In this document: positions 1 to 12,700 of the stretch, piece after piece
Numbering within the stretch: position 1 is the stretch's first letter
Layout of the letters: the number at the start of each line of letters is the position of its first letter
NCBI RefSeq assembly: GCF_032854445.1
Contig: NC_088302.1
Location: 24,935,788-24,999,787 of the forward strand
Reading direction: 5' to 3'
Source of the DNA: Liolophura sinensis
Taxonomy: Eukaryota > Mollusca > Polyplacophora > Chitonida > Chitonidae
DNA: 64,000 bases
Made by a program: the position numbers and the translations under genes
Notes under the pieces: generated by a model
Database searches by the model: none
Told to the model about the DNA's origin: nothing
Seen by the model: the letters and a program-made list of their open reading frames with translations, nothing else

Positions 1-140
1 TGACCACTGTTGTTGTTGTAGACCGTCAACCGCACAAAACGTTGGACCCCTGACGTTTAGGTAGAGGGTGTTTAGGTAGAGGATGTTTAGGTAGAAGCCG
101 TTCTGCTACAGGGCGTTTTGACCTGATCCCAAACAGAACA
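1..140. repeat. Dispersed 'gtttaggtagaggg' repeat fragment
   Basis: Three near-repeats of 'gtttaggtagagg(g/a)tg' are followed by a 'gggcgttttgacctgatccc' type segment. Similar text recurs at 40260-40310, 40855-40905 (opposite strand) and 41485-41540, so this is a fragment of the inverted-repeat family described at 40199-41700. Confidence 0.6.
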
Positions 141-648
141 GCCTATACATAAGCCTATCAATGTGCTATGCAGTTTCTTTAGGCATAAATCAAATGAAAT
201 CAAATCAAAGTTTGGTTTTCAGGATCTAGTTTTCATTGTTACTACTTTGCAGCTTTTTAAGAACCCAGTACACCCAACCTTTATTCTCCAACATACGGGT
301 AGGCCTATTGTAGGCCTACAGCCTAGTGTTGATTATTTTTTTCTCCAAAATTTATTCAACATGAATCATTGAGACTCAGTTTGCACCATACAATGATCCT
401 CATAATGCGACAGCCACTCTATAGGCCAACTGCCTGCGTAATCCAGATCGACAAAGTGGTAACAAAATTTTATGCCGTGCACACAAAATGCTGATAACCG
501 CTAACGCTCCATAAGCTGCCTGTAGTCGCTCCTGGATTTGCCGACAGGTGGCGCTCCAGTTAACCTATACATTCACGATGTCATACTGACATTATCAACA
601 TTCAGTACATCCGCCACAGATTTCGTCTTCATCTACATATCAGTGACC
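141..648 (+). other. Upstream region and probable promoter/5' UTR of IGHMBP2
   Basis: No coding exon is recognised on either strand. The last 170 bases have a higher GC content and a good initiation context at the end. No TATA box stands out. I looked for a divergent MRPL21-like gene, which accompanies IGHMBP2 in vertebrates, and saw none. Confidence 0.4.
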
Positions 649-725
649 ATGGCTGTCGAAAAATTCGTGGCAAAGACGCTAGAGTTACTGGAAATTGAAA
701 GAGATGCAGAAATAGAGGAGACACG
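649..725 (+). CDS. IGHMBP2: IGHMBP2 exon 1 (start codon)
   Basis: Encodes residues 1-26, an acidic helical N-terminus ([20 protein letters not shown]) that parallels the human N-terminus. The ATG at 649 is preceded by 'agtgacc' and followed by G, a good initiation context. The exon ends in phase 2 at a GTAAAC donor. No in-frame ATG giving homologous sequence is seen upstream. Confidence 0.93.
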
Positions 726-3700
726 GTAAACTTCATAGAGAGGACAATGTTTGTTGTTGTGGCGTACGTGACGAAAACTGGACCACACGTAGTCTGCTGG
801 TCTCTTAATTTTATTTGAATGGTGGCCATTGCTGTTCAATCCGTATTCTTCGCCTTAGCAAATAGCAGCCATCCATCCTAATTGAGCCAGCTAAATGACA
901 TCCCTCCTTATTTAACATTTTGACATTGAATTGTCAGTCGACAGAGCAAATGAATGTCAAAAATATAAAATATGGAGGTAGTACATTTGATGTTGTTGAA
1001 TTACCACTCAGCATTACTCCAAGTCTGAGATTGCTAGCCCTAGGTGGCTATATCAGCTCCTGTCACAGTGGCAACCTTTGTTAAAGCATGCACCAATTCA
1101 CGCCCTATCTGATAATTCTGTTTTGTCTGGTGTCCAAAACGGGTGTCATCTGTGGCTCTTACCTCCTAGCTTGCCCGCGCTCACATTCGAGGTAGGTTCC
1201 ACTCGGTAAAGTCCAGTTCATGCTGGCTTCCTCTCCGGCTATAAGTGGGAAGCTCTGGCAGCAACCTGCGGATGGTCGTGGGTTTCACCAGGGCTGTGCT
1301 TGGTTTCCTCACATCATAATGCTGGCCATTATCGTATAAGTGAAATATTCTTGATTTATTTATTTATTTAATTGGTGTTTTACGCCGTACTCATGAGTGT
1401 TTCACTTATGAGACAGCGGCCAGCATTATGGTGGGAAGAAACCGGTCTGGGGAAACCCACAACCATCTACAAGCTGGCAGACCTTCCCGTGTACGTCCAG
1501 AGAGGAAGCCAGCATGAGTTGGGCTTGAACTCACAACGACCACATTTGTGAGAGGCTCCTGAGGCAAAGATATTCTTGAGTATGGCGTAAAACACCAATC
1601 AAATAAGTAAATTCCATTTGGTAATGGGACACCAGTTCCGAAATCAGGAGATGGTCACCGCTGAAACAGCAACCATTTTGCCTTCACTGCAGTTATCGGT
1701 CTTGAAAAAGTTGTCGCTCCTGGATGGCTCATGCGCGTTAAACCTGAAAAGAGGAGCCCAATGGCAGACATATTTGAAATAGTGTTATGGATGGCTGGTG
1801 TGTCATTACCGAGTGGAGTACACATTGAATGTTGCGTGAATGGGCAAGCTGAGAGGTAAGAGCCACAGATGACACCTGTTTTGGACTACAGCTATTGTTC
1901 AGGAAGGACTTATTGGACATGGCATGAAACGGTGTATGGTTAACCATTGGTTGCTGCTGTGACTATAATACTCTGCCAGCCAGGTATAAAGAGAGGAGTT
2001 GAAATAGCCACCTGGGGCTAGAGATTGCTCTGACCAAAGTTAGATATAGCAAAATGTTTTTCGGCCATGATTGGATCCAAACCAATGTTAGAGAGCACTC
2101 TATTTAAAAACCTGATGCAGTTGCTGTGGCAGTGTGGCAGCACAATTCGGTGGTGTAACCTGGTGGCAGGCAAGGTCACACTGATTTAGTGCTTGGAGCA
2201 CTCCATCAAACTTATACTCTAAATGTTTCTACATGTATTCTCTGTAAAAACCACATATTGTTTGGTCATTGGCCAGGCTACATGTACTTACATATAGGTA
2301 GAAAGACACCAAAAGATAAACATCAAAACTCCGGCTCAGTGTTTTCTACCCCGTGGAACAAATATAAAATTTATAATGAGTGCTGGTGTGTTACTTGTTC
2401 AAAATGTAAAAACACTGTAACACGTTAAATAGTACAGGTCCAAGTCTGGTATTTTCTCAAAGGCATCAATTTTGAGATATTCTTAGAAAACAGAGAAAAT
2501 TTATTTTGATTATTGAATATGGATTTTTGTTTTTGTTCTCAAAAGTAACCAATATAGCCTCTTTTAAGTTTCAGTTTATAATGTTATTGCATGTTCTTGT
2601 TTGCTTAATAATAACATGATGATCTTAATTCAGTCCACTTTATACTGTGTTTGATTTGAAATGTTAATCTTGTTCTGTTTCAAGTGTGCTTCATGAGAAT
2701 CTGCCTGCAAAGGAGTTACAGAGGCGAGGTGTTTGTCTTCTCAAGCTTAGAATTGCAGAACGACGAACTGGGCTGTATGGTCGATCTATTGTGACCTTTG
2801 AGCCTCATGTGTCAGGCCAGGAGTTGCCATCACATACTCTGTCCCCAGGTAAGAATATGCAATCACATAGATTTCACATAACCATTAAGTTGCTGTCACA
2901 TTGTCTGTCCATAGGTAAGAATATGCAATAGCATAACTTTCACATAACCCATCAAGTTGCTGTCACATCGTCTGTCCCCAGTTAAGAATGTGCAATAACA
3001 TAGCTTTCACCTAAACCTTTAAGTTGCCATCACAGGCAGCCCCCAGGTGAGAATATGCAATCACATGGCTTCCACACAACCCATTAAGTTACTGTCACAG
3101 GCTGTCACAGACTGTCCCCAGGTAATTATATACAATCACATAGCTGAATCCACATAACTCATGAAGTTCTCGTCACATCCTGTCCTTGGATAAGATTATG
3201 CGATCACATGGCTTCCACATAACCCATCAAGTTGCTGTCAGGTGAAAATATGAAATCACATAGCTTTCACATAACCCATCAACAGGTTCAGACCAGTGGT
3301 ATCCTAACCCTGTGTATTGGATAGACCGATTCCTCTCCTGCCGTACATTGGAAGGTCTGCCAGCAAGCTGCGGATAGTCCTGGGTTTTCCCCCTGGTTTC
3401 CTCCCACCATAATGCTGGCTGCTGTCCTATAAGTGAAATATTCTTAAGTACAGCATAAAACACCAATCAAATAAATAAATAAATAAATTGTATAGACCTG
3501 CGTCATATACCTGTACACGTAACTGTTAACCTATCCCGAAGTAAAAAGGTATAAAGGTAATATTGTTATTAAGCCTAGCTATCAACAGGTAAGGAGATGG
3601 TATTTCATACCCTGTGCCACTTTGGAGAAGTGCGTTTATAGTTTTTCAAACCTGTAATATGAAATACAAACAGTTCCCAGGTGCATACTCAGGGTTGGTT

Positions 3701-6700
3701 GAATTTTTGATTGAACCAATCAGCGATGTGGATTTTTAACATGTGGCAATGATTGTTTAATGAAATTATCTTTCTGTCTGCAGGAGATATTGTAAGTCTC
3801 TCCCTTACAAGCTGTGAGAAAGGGGAGGTAATAGCCTCCGGGATAATATCCAAAGTCTGGCAGGCTGCTCTTAGTGTAGCCTTTGACGAGACGATGGACA
3901 CTTTTTCATTGGCTGATGAAGAGAAATACAAATTGGTCAAACTAGCAAATAACATCACGTACAAGAGACTGAAAAGGTGAGAGACATGTTGTTGTTGGAA
4001 TTTTTTTAAGATAGGTTTTTTAGCTCGGCGTTAGGAAGTAAGGCGAGGTATTGTGAGTGTTAAAAGATGGTGTTGGTGTCAGTGTCCGAGTAAGTTTTTT
4101 TGTTTGGGTCAGTTGAGTAAGGTTTTCTGTTTGGGTCTGCTCTCCCACAGTTTTTACATCACCTATATGAAACTTCGTGGGAATGATAAACATGATTTGG
4201 AAGTTTAGTCTTTTTGATTATAAATTTATAGGGATGTTTGTATTTTTTTTCAAATTATCAGGTTTTGGACTTAGCCATTTTGTCCAAGCCAGTACTGTCG
4301 TAGGTCAGGATAAGGTTTTTTGCTTGAGTTAGCTGTTGCCACAGTTTTTATACCATCTTGCTCGATGGCCATGCTTTGAAGACCTCATTGAAAAAATGAT
4401 TTTAAATAATTAGGTATATTTATGTTTTTATTCAGCTTATCAGGTTTTGGACTTAGCCATTTCATCCAAGCCAGTACTATACAGTGCTACAAGTAATTTT
4501 TTTCAGAGGGAGTATGGTACTCCCAACATTGAAAGAGAGCGAGTACAGTACTTCTGACTTTTCAAGTAGGCCCCTACGTGGTACCGCAGAACATGTATTT
4601 CATCAGTGCACTATTTTGGGTCATGAGTTATTAATATGTGTACCTGTAAAGTGTGAATGTGTTTGAGTGAAGGGTGGTTTACTCATTGTTCACAGTGGAG
4701 ATTTTCTTTTGATTTTGACAGGGCTGTTTGGTTTAAATCTCACATGTGCAGCTTTCGGGAACTCAGGAGTACACACAAATCTTCGAGCGTATACAGTACG
4801 CTCTGTTTTAATTTTAGAAGCTTATCATCTAATTTTTTAAGCGTATGTACACCTGTACGCCCCTTATCTGTAGCATTGCTATAGTATGCTAGGTTAATGT
4901 TTTTTGTTTGGGCCAGCTGTTGCAACAGTTTTTACACCATCTTGTTGAAACCTGGTGGGGACAATGGGCATGCTTTGACGACCTCATCACTAAATGATGT
5001 TAAATAATTAGGGATATTGATGTTTTTATTCAAATTGTCAGGTTTTCGACATCAACAGTTTTCACATCATCTTTATGAAACTTGGTGATTTGGAGATTTA
5101 CTCATTTTGAATAATTAGGAATAGTTGCATTTTTATCTCTCTGTTGTGGGAGTAAGCTTTTTTGTTGGGCCAGCTGTTGTCAAAGTTTTCCCAATATGTT
5201 CACGAATTTTCTTGGGATTGGTAAACATGCTTTGACGATGTGGACATCATACTTGATTTTTCGGTTGTGGTAAAATCTACCATGTTTTGGACTTGCTGTG
5301 TTTACATTCACTTCACAGGTGTATAAGTAGCCTCAGAGTAAGGTTTTATGTTTGGGTAAGCTGTTATCACCTTTCAACATATCTTTGATGCCATTTGAAC
5401 TGAAGTCATTACCAGCAAGCTGTGGCATGTCTCATAACCCTTGTTATGATGCTAGTGCCTTTTCAGTGCCAGTGCCTTTTGAAAACATGATTTTTTGCAA
5501 GGATTTATGTTTTTTGAAATCTTTACCTAGGAGTACAGAAACATTTTACAGCCTTCCACATCTGACAATAATTTTAGAGATGTCCAATTACCAATGGAAA
5601 AACATTAAAACGTTAAAAAAAAAACTGTGTTCGACTTTTTAAATTTTATTCCCATTTTATTGCCTCAAATTGTGAACCTTAACAATGATTGTTTCACAAT
5701 TGCATTTCATAGGTCCTTTTAATTCATTAAAGACCAGGCAGCAACTTCCCACAGGCTCTGCAGAGCTTCATCCACCTAAAAACCTGTTCACCATCAGAAA
5801 AGTGAAAAGTGGGCCTGTATAAAATTGTCTGTATTTCATTGTTCCAGGGCCCTGAATGAACTGAACAGGTATTGCTCTGGCCCAGCCAATCACCTGGTGA
5901 ACGTGTTATTCGAGCTGTCCGACCGAGCTCCGCCTTCTGACCCTCCAGGTTTGTGTTGCATGTGTTGTTTGAAGTCAGTGTTTCAGGTGCAGCTTTAAAT
6001 CAAGATCAAACCTGCAAATAAATTGTCAGGCATCAAAGCCCAAATTGTCAGGCACCAAATCCCAAATTGTCAGGCACCAAATCCAAAATTGTCAGGCACC
6101 AAATCCAAAATTGTCAGGCCCAATTTGTCAGGCATCAGATCCCAAATTGTCAGGCATCAAAGCCAAAATACCAAAGCCCAAATTGTCAGGCATCAAATCC
6201 CAAATTGTCAGGCACCAAATCCAAAATTGTCAGGCACCAAATCCAAAATTGTCAGGCCCAATTTGTCAGGCATCAGATCCCAAATTGTCAGGCATCAAAG
6301 CCAAAGTACCAAAGCCCAAATTGTCAGGCATCAAATCCCAAATTGTCAGGCACCAAATCCCAAATTGTCAGGCATCAAATCCCAAATTGTCAGGCATCAA
6401 AGCCAAAATTGTCAGGCACCAAATCCCAAATTGTCAGGCATCAAATCCCAAATTGTCAGGCATCAAAGCCAAAATTGTCAGGCACCAAATCCCAAATTGT
6501 CAGGCATCAAATCCCAAATTGTCAGGCATCATATCCCAAATTGTCAAGTACAAACCCCGTGGTTTTTTGAAAATTTTGATTTTCCAACTAACCAGTTATT
6601 AAGAGATGTAAAATATATTTTAAAAATGATTTTTTTTTTGGTTTTTTTTTTTGGTTGCGTAACGTATATCTTTTTCCCTTAAAACAGTTTTCTGGACTTG

Positions 6701-9700
6701 TTATCAGAACAATTCAGTGTTTTGAGTGGAAACTTGGTACATGGCTTCACCACGAAAAGATCACAATTTTAGCAGTTTTTCTTTTGTTGTGAACTTTGAC
6801 ATAGTTGCAATTCTGATTAATCAGAAGCGCTACTTTCACAGTGCTTCTTAGCTTTATTTCAGGACATTTGTCAGGTACTTTGCAAATCTCCTGTCACTCA
6901 TAAAGTTAAATTTTACGATCTGTGACTCCAGTCAAAAGCATGAAGTATTAGAGATGTGCATGTTGTAGATATTACCTTCTGCAACCCATGCCTGGACACT
7001 TCGCAGAGAGATGCTGTCAGTTTTGCGCTCTGTCAGAAGGACATTGCTGTCATTCATGGTCCCCCAGGGACGGGGAAAACCACCACTGTGGTGGAAGTTA
7101 TTGTCCAGGCAATCAGACAAGGCCTTAAGGTAGGCGATGGCTTTAATTCGTCTATTCATTCTTGCATGAGAATGTTGTCTTATTCCATGCTCATCAGTTC
7201 AGACTTCATCATGGGCCAGTATGATGAGTGTGAGGCCCAGACTGAAACTGGAGTTGCTTCATGCTCTGACTATAGCATTTGAGATACATGAAGGTCAAGT
7301 ACTGGATGAGGTGTCCTGTTTGGTGTCTTTGGAATGGACTCTATTGAGGCAGCACAATAAATATGGACATCACTATAAAAAGACACTGTGATCATATACC
7401 TGAAATAATGTGGAAAATGGTGTTAAGCTCAGACATAACAAAAAAAAATATGTTAAAAAATGGAAATCTTTACAAATAATGCTCAATTCATAACAAAAAA
7501 AAAACCCTCTCTTCAGTCTGGGTTTTTTTTTTCAAACATTATGCCAGAGAAAATACATCAATATCTTGCTACATCTCCTTGGTTAATTTGGAATTTATTT
7601 CCATCATTATTGTAAGACATGAAAATTGTTATTGTAGGTCCTGGCATGTGCTCCCTCAAACATTGCTGTGGACAACTTGGTGGAGAGACTGGCCAATCAG
7701 AAGCTGAAGATTCTGCGCATCGGCCACCCAGCCCGATTCTTGCCTCACATCCACAAGTTTTCGCTGGATGCAATTCTCGCAACGAGTGATGAGACAAAAG
7801 TGGTGGAGGATGTGCGTAAAGATGTGGACAAAACATTGGTATGGGTGCATGATGTATCTGTCTAAATATTGTAAATTATCAGGCACAATTACGTACTCCA
7901 TCATACCCTAATTCTGTTCATTTTGGGGACAGATATTAGTAGTGGTGAACGTAGAATATTACATTTCTTTACCGGCCTTTGGAAAAGTAAAGATATCAGT
8001 ATATTGTTCATTATATGGTCTAACCATGTGAGAAAAAAGAAACTCAATATTCCTGCTAGAATTTCATTTATACTGGCTGAAATGAGCAAACCAGATGTTC
8101 CAAAAATTAGAAGAAATAGGCTACTTTATCATCACTTTACCGAAATATTGCAGATATGCTGTTAAACCATAATCAATCATTCATTCTTGGCCACTTCATG
8201 TAGCTGAAGCACGTTTAAAAATTCATCAAAAATGAGCATCCTTTTATTGACTACTATTTTCACTGCTTCATCACTGATATTGGTCAGCCTGGTGTTCACA
8301 AGCTGTGAGTGAATGGGGTGTAGTGCCTTATGTCTTCAACATGCATCTTCAGTGAGGCATCACCATGAATATGCTATTGGCACATGCATGTAAAGGCCCC
8401 TAAAATGATACTTTAGATGCCAACACTGAAGTTTTTCTGATATGATATGAATCCTGAACTTAAACTTCACAAAAAAGAAAATTATAAAAGGTTGATGAAT
8501 CCTTCAGAGTCAAAGAGTGCAAAATGCTAAACTTAAGTTGTAAGAAAAAACTACAGACTCTGTGGCAATGTGAAAGAAATAACATGGAAAGTGACATTAT
8601 TGTAAACAAAGATAACAGTACTGTGTTAGACTTTTATATAGTTTTGTTTGTACATGTGACATTTTCGTGACCAGATGCAGATGAAGAAAGTCCGAGACAA
8701 AGGTGAGAGACATCACCTGAGAGAAGAGCTAAAGCACCTACGGAAGGAGTTACGACAACGAGAGGCTGCGGCCACCAGGGATGTGTTGAAAGCTGCTGAT
8801 GTGGTGCTGGTGACGCTGACGAGCTGCACAGATGATGGTCCACTCAAATACCTGCCTGAAGGCCACTTTGATCTCACAGTGATTGATGAATGTTCACAGG
8901 TGAGTCCATCTGGTTTATTTGACTTTAGATGCTGGGCTTTGCTAAAAAGCGTTTTATACTCAGCATTTTCTATATTGTTTTAATTTAAGTGATCACGTTT
9001 TGGCACAGTATTCAAGATTTTTAGACTTCCTTGGTCAGATTCATGGACAGCGGAAAACAAAGTAACAAAAACAAACCAAAAGTCATGTTTTTCAGAGGTT
9101 CCAGCTGATTGATACTAAATAAAAATGGAGATTTACATGTGTAATATACCATTTAAAGGATTATCCAGAGGAATGGCTTTTATTGCGCTTTTTGACATTG
9201 CAGTCTTTTCGTGACATTTACGTCAAACAAAACAGCAGCCGGCATTGTTTTTTTTAGCAGTTAATGGTGCTTGTCTTTCAATGGCTTGGGTGCAAGAGGT
9301 GTGGGTTCAAAGCCGGCCTTGGATGGAAAATTTCTAACTGCTTGTGTGACAATAAATGGTAAACACCATTCATTTAGCTGTCGGTGCAGTCTAATTTTCA
9401 TTGAAGACCACTTGTCTTCCACAATTATGATGTACATAACTGTGCATCACATGTGGGAAAGTTTGTCAATCACTTGTGAATGGCCGGTGGTTTATTCTAG
9501 GCAGTATGTTTTCCTCCACCTATAATACTGATGATCATCATATAAGTGAAAAATGTTGACAGCATTTAAATAAATTTATCAAATAAGGAGTTTGTAAGTC
9601 ACATGCTCTGCCTGGTTCCCTCCCACCATAATGCTGGCCACTTTCGTATAAGTGAAATATTCTTGAGTATGGCGTAAACCAGCAATCAAATAAATAAATA

Positions 9701-12700
9701 AATAAACAAGTCTAAGTCACATGACATTTCTGGCCATGGAAAGCCATTAGTGTACCTAAAATGATGTATAAACAAATTAAAACATTGTGTGCTTCTTGGC
9801 TTGTGGCAACTTGTGGTGTTTGCTGTCTTCTTTGGATTTTTTAGGCTCTAGAAGCAGCTTGTTGGCTTTCCCTGTTACGATCGCCACGATGTGTGTTGGC
9901 TGGGGATCACCTCCAGTTACCTCCCACTATCCTGTCCAGCAAGTGAGTCTTCATGTCAGATCCACATTTGAGGGTTTTGACAAGTTACGAAACAAGCTCC
10001 AGCGGTGTCGCGTTACACATTAAACACCGAGACGAAGGTGTTAAAGGTTTTACCCCCCAAAATGAAGACAGTGTGGCAAAAACTGCACATTTCATGCTTT
10101 CATTCTGTTTACTCCCTCCACAGAGGTCATGCATTTTAGAACAATCAATGGCAAGGTCAGGCCTAGATACATCAAAGCTGGGTATATATGACGTCGGGTC
10201 TTATTCTTGCGTGACATAGAGGTTACTGCACATGTATTATGACGTCATACTGCTGAGCTCAGATTGGAATGTCTTGAAAGAAATATTTCGTTTTTAAACG
10301 TCATGGCGTCTGGGTGTAAAATATGAAAGATATGCAAAAACAAAAGCGATGTTTATAAACTGTGTGAAATAACACTTTTATTACTGAAGGAAATTCCGAT
10401 CTAGAGTTTACCTTTATGTAAATCACTAAGCGAGTCTAATAAGTAAACAAACTCAGATTCTTTTATTTGTAGACAGCATGAAGTGATATTACTTGGCATG
10501 GTAAACATACCGGTTGCTGTGTTGCATGACACACTTGATGTTTGTTTGAAAGTTCATCTCTGTTTAATAGGTATATTTGCACATGGCATCTAACAATGGG
10601 ATAGAATCACAGACATACACCTGGGTTGTTTATTTGAAACAGCAAACCTTTCATTTTGCATTTATTTTTTTTTCAGGTAGTGTAATGTAGTCATTGGCTC
10701 TAATTACCCGCTTTTCATCATGACTTTCTACGTTGATTTGGTCTGGTCTAAACGATTTGCTCATTTGTTGCAGTGGTTTCTCTGAACAATTTTATTCTCT
10801 TACTTACCGGTTTGTTCACAGAGCTGCTAAAGCTGGCCTGGAGAGAACATTGATGGAGCGAGTGTTGGAGGTGTATGGTGACGGAGTGATGAAGATGCTC
10901 ACTGTACAGTATAGGATGCACGAATTAATAATGAACTGGTCGTCCAATCAGCTGTATGGAGGTCAGCTGACAGCACACGAGTCTGTCTGCTCTCATCTGT
11001 TGAGGTAACAATAACCCCTTCGCCTGATATATGGCACTTCTGTTGAGATCACGGGGAAGGGGCTGCGGCCTAGTGGTTACTATGTAGTTTACCAAGCCCA
11101 CCGTCAGAGTAATATTTGCCTTGCTAATTAAAGCATGATGGTTATAGCGAACTATGAAACAAACATTATGTTTCTATGCCAAATGAAGAAAATTATGCCC
11201 CGGAATTTTTATTAAAAAATGTTCGTTTTAGGGGTATTTTTATACCTATGAATTACGCCTCTATAGTGTGCATATTTTCCATCAATGGTCGGATTTTTAC
11301 AGAAATTACGTCATCGTTGATCTTGCTCGGAACTCGATGAACACCCCTGAAGTACCTCGAGCCGGGTGAAGCATGTCGCTACAGTGTGGGCAAGGTGACA
11401 TGTACACATCGGGCCAGATTAGCACCCATCTGCAATGATGACAATGATGTTAGACATGGAATCATATGTTTTGAAATGTTGATGGGATCACTGTGGTGTT
11501 TTATGGATTTGGTGTCATATTCATGAGGAGCAGTACAAATTTTATATAACTGACAGTAGATATAGTTATTGAAATGTAGGTTATAAACATGTGAATACAA
11601 ATACATGTGAATATAAAATACATGTAAGGTATACTCTTACGTTTTGCTTATAAGTGCCGTGTGCGTTTCAGGGATTTGGATAATGTAGAAGACAGTGAAG
11701 ACACCAGAATTCCTCTGTTACTGATAGACACAGCTGGATGTGATTTATATGAGCTAGATCTCCCGGAGGAAATATCTAAAGGGAATGAAGGTAAGGGCAT
11801 GATGGGTGTGATGTGTACATACTACCCTGAGGAAATATCCAAAGGGAATGAAGGTAAGGGCATGATGGGTGTGATGTGTACATACTACCCTGAGAAAATA
11901 TCTAAAGGGAATGAAGGTAAGGGCATAATGGGTGTGATGTGAGGAAATATCTAAAGGGAATGAAGATAAGGGCATGATGGGTGTGATGTGTACATACTAT
12001 CCTGAGGAAATATCCAAAGGGAATGAAGGTAAGGGCATGATGGGTGTGATGTGTACATACTACCCTGAGGAAATATCTAAAGGGAATGAAGGTAAGGGCA
12101 TAATGGGTGTGATGTGTACATACTACCCTGAGGAAATATCCAAAGGGAATGAAGATAAGGGCATGATGGGTGTGATGTGTACATACTACCCTGAGGAAAT
12201 ATCTAAAGGGAATGAAGGTAAGGGCATAATGGGTGTGATGTGTACATATTACCCTGAGGAAATATCTAAAGGGAATGAAGGTAAGGGCATGATGGGTGTG
12301 ATGTGTACATACTACCCTGAGGAAATATCTAAAGGGAATGAAGGTAAGGGCATAATGGGTGTGATGTGTACATATTACCCTGAGGAAATATCTAAAGGGA
12401 ATGAAGGTAAGGGCATGATGGGTGTGATGTGTACATACTACCCTGAGGAAATATCTAAAGGGAATGAAGATAAGGGCATGATGGGTGTGATGTGTACATA
12501 CTACCCTGAGGAAATATCTAAAGGGAATGAAGGTAAGGGCATAATGGGTGTGATGTGTACATACTACCCTGAGGAAATATCTAAAGGGAATGAATGTAAG
12601 GGCATAATGGGTGTGATGTGTGTGATTTGTACATACTACCCTGAGGAAATATCTAAAGGGAATGAAGATAAGGGCATGATGGGTGTGATGTGTACATACT

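Larger units (their letters stand above)
726..2684 (+). other. IGHMBP2 intron 1 with an inverted SINE pair
   Basis: Apart from SINE copies at 1185-1612 no coding or RNA gene is recognised. Short segments around 1120-1180 and 1840-1900 ('tgtggctcttacctc' type) are inverted copies of one another on opposite strands, so the intron also contains a loose inverted repeat. Confidence 0.5.

Noticed and set aside
1-648. Divergent MRPL21-like gene upstream of IGHMBP2
   Set aside because: Expected from vertebrate gene order, but no matching exon or frame is visible on the - strand in the available 648 bases.
6023-6682. Overlapping + strand ORFs up to 219 codons
   Set aside because: They are reading frames through a 22-bp minisatellite with no stop in the unit; all three frames are open, as expected from repetition, and the region lies in an IGHMBP2 intron.
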